NCBI GenBank assembly: GCA_021234155.1
Contig: JAJEKV010000035.1
Coordinates: 8,429,891-8,493,890 of the forward strand
Length of the DNA stretch: 64,000 nt
Direction of reading: 5' to 3'
DNA from: Isoetes taiwanensis
Taxonomy: Eukaryota > Streptophyta > Lycopodiopsida > Isoetales > Isoetaceae
How positions within the stretch are numbered: the first letter of the stretch is position 1; the number at the start of each line of letters is the position of its first letter. The notes below the pieces were generated by a model. That model ran no database searches. It saw only the letters and a list, made by a program, of their open reading frames with translations, and had not been told where the DNA came from. Shown one piece after another: positions 62,581 through 64,000 of this stretch. Both the position numbers and the translations under genes were made by a program.

Positions 62581-62767
62581 AAGGCCCTTAGCAGTTAAGG
62601 ATCTTATTAATGGCATCTTCCCTGGTTTTCCATTTCACATTTGTACATTTGAGAAGTGAAGGAAAATATGGGGTACCGTTATGCTTTGGGCCCCCAAAAT
62701 TCTCATGTTTTGTGCAATATTACTTTAATTGCATGCAGTAGATATCCATCCTTACAGGTTTACAGGC

Positions 62768-62860
62768 TTGCAGGTGGATAAAAACAAACCTGTAAGTAAG
62801 GGGACAGCATGCTATGCTTTGCAGGTGGATAAAAACAAACCTATAAGTAAGGTGGAATAT
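62768..62860. repeat. 51-bp direct duplication
   Basis: TTGCAGGTGGATAAAAACAA followed by ACCT(G/A)TAAGTAAGG occurs twice, starting near 62,768 and 62,819. Confidence 0.8.
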
Positions 62861-64000
62861 ACATGCAAGGTGGTTTTTGACCTGTAAGTAACATGTAGAA
62901 AGACACAAGAAGGCAAACTGAGGCACAAATTTTAATGCCTTAGGGCCCATCAACTGCACTACCTACCTTGGCCATTAGGCTAGCACAAAATTAATACTAG
63001 CTGACTTCGACTTGCACACATCATCATACTGTGTTGGACACATCATCATACGTGTCGTTTGCTAACCTGCAAGCTTCACAAGATTTGAAAGGGTTATCCC
63101 TAGAAGGTTTCCATTTATTTGTCTGCAACATTTAGAGTGCATGCTGCCCAATCTGTGATCAAGGTTAGATGGCTTCTCCTCTGCTGAACTTGCATAGTCC
63201 ATTTTCCTATTGTTCAAGAACATCATCAGAACGGGTGTTGGTGCTGGTGCCACTCTCTTTATTTGATGGCTGTGCAATTATAGGCTGTGGGTTGAAATAT
63301 CTTTTAATTGGTAAATATTGAGAATTCAATGTTGCATGTAGACGTGAAGAATCACTCTCGGTCATTAAGAGAAAACTGCTTGGAAGCCTTCTCGATTTTT
63401 CAACTGGAGAGCTACAGAAATATGCGTGCTATCTTTTTCGTTAAGAGTGATCAGTGTGAAATGGAAGTAACTTATTCGGCACATGTATTTCAGCTTGTAG
63501 GGTTATTGTATATAATTTCAGTGCATTAGCTTCTACCTAACAAACTGTAATATGATGACACATTCTAGAAGTTGATGTCACCTGAGGGGCAGTGGATGGT
63601 TTCCAAAATGCTAATGCTTATCAAGATGATGAGAAGTAAGCTGTTAGTACTGCATGACATAATGATAGCAGAATCTGCTGCAAAATTTATGCAACTTGAG
63701 GTGTCTTTTGAGTAGTAGTATATATTCAAAGGATGCAGGCTTTTGTTTATATCATGAAAATTCAGCAAAATCTCCCTTGGCATTAGTACCCTCCACGATA
63801 TTGCATTAGTACCCTTCACGATGGCTACTATCCACCATCTCAATGCCATCCCTCAGCTATAGTTGGGCCAGCTCCTAAGAGCCAACTTTATGTTTTATAA
63901 GATAAGAATCTATTAATATGAATATTGATGTTAGTAACCATCCACGATTGTTGAATTTCAATATATGTTCAGATATTAATTCGAAAACATGTGCTAGTTC
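62861..64000. other. No supported gene at right edge
   Basis: AT-rich with short frames only; small duplications such as ATTAGTACCCT(C/T)CACGAT (about 63,783 and 63,806). No exon or element boundary recognised. Confidence 0.4.

Overview
This is nuclear DNA of a land plant, or a close green relative. The evidence is a spliced membrane-protein gene with GT-AG introns, captured GAPDH exons of the plant cytosolic type, Ty1/copia and Ty3/gypsy retrotransposons with initiator-Met tRNA primer sites, Helitrons, a LINE and several MITE-like elements. All 11 introns I can place in the main gene are very short (64-109 bp). That would suit a compact genome such as a lycophyte (Selaginella-like), but the species is inference only.

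Layout. 1-1,267 (minus): a few short in-phase exons of an unrecognised conserved-looking gene that runs off the left edge. 3,139-7,621 (minus): the one clearly intact gene, 12 exons and about 1,202 codons, a secreted or extracellular N-terminal part followed by about seven membrane spans and a long cytoplasmic tail; one of its introns is GC-AG. 8.2-10.5 kb: nothing convincing. 10.57-15.29 kb (minus): a decayed LINE with endonuclease and reverse-transcriptase motifs and a pentanucleotide 3' tail, next to a tRNA-derived (SINE-like) sequence. 16.2-17.8 kb: a decayed Lys/Glu-rich gene of unknown function. 18.1-23.3 kb: a TGCATG-type microsatellite, a 344-bp foldback MITE and otherwise featureless DNA.

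23.3-49.8 kb is a stack of nested transposons. The outermost is a non-autonomous LTR element (left LTR remnant and PBS near 23.49 kb, polypurine tract and right LTR from 46.8 kb) carrying a non-retroviral reading frame. A Ty1/copia element (minus strand, 23,949-42,076, target duplication ATTGC) is inserted in that reading frame. A Ty3/gypsy chromovirus-like element (plus strand, 26,135-39,431, target duplication GGAAA, LTRs about 1.67 kb) is inserted in the copia pol gene. A Helitron (46,959-49,724) is inserted in the right LTR of the outermost element. The copia primer site matches the anticodon stem-loop of initiator-Met tRNA rather than its 3' end, which indicates half-tRNA priming.

49.8-58.3 kb holds a foldback element with arms of about 210 bp, a purine-rich satellite of about 107 bp period, two adjacent TIR elements with related ends, and a second copy of the same Helitron in the opposite orientation (55,532-58,334). 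Both Helitron copies carry the same captured GAPDH gene fragment with introns, each broken by a different mutation. 58.4-62.3 kb holds a decayed cut-and-paste-like transposase gene with a repetitive basic C-terminus. The last 1.5 kb shows no gene. Only the 3-7.6 kb gene looks functional; the rest is mostly transposon strata.
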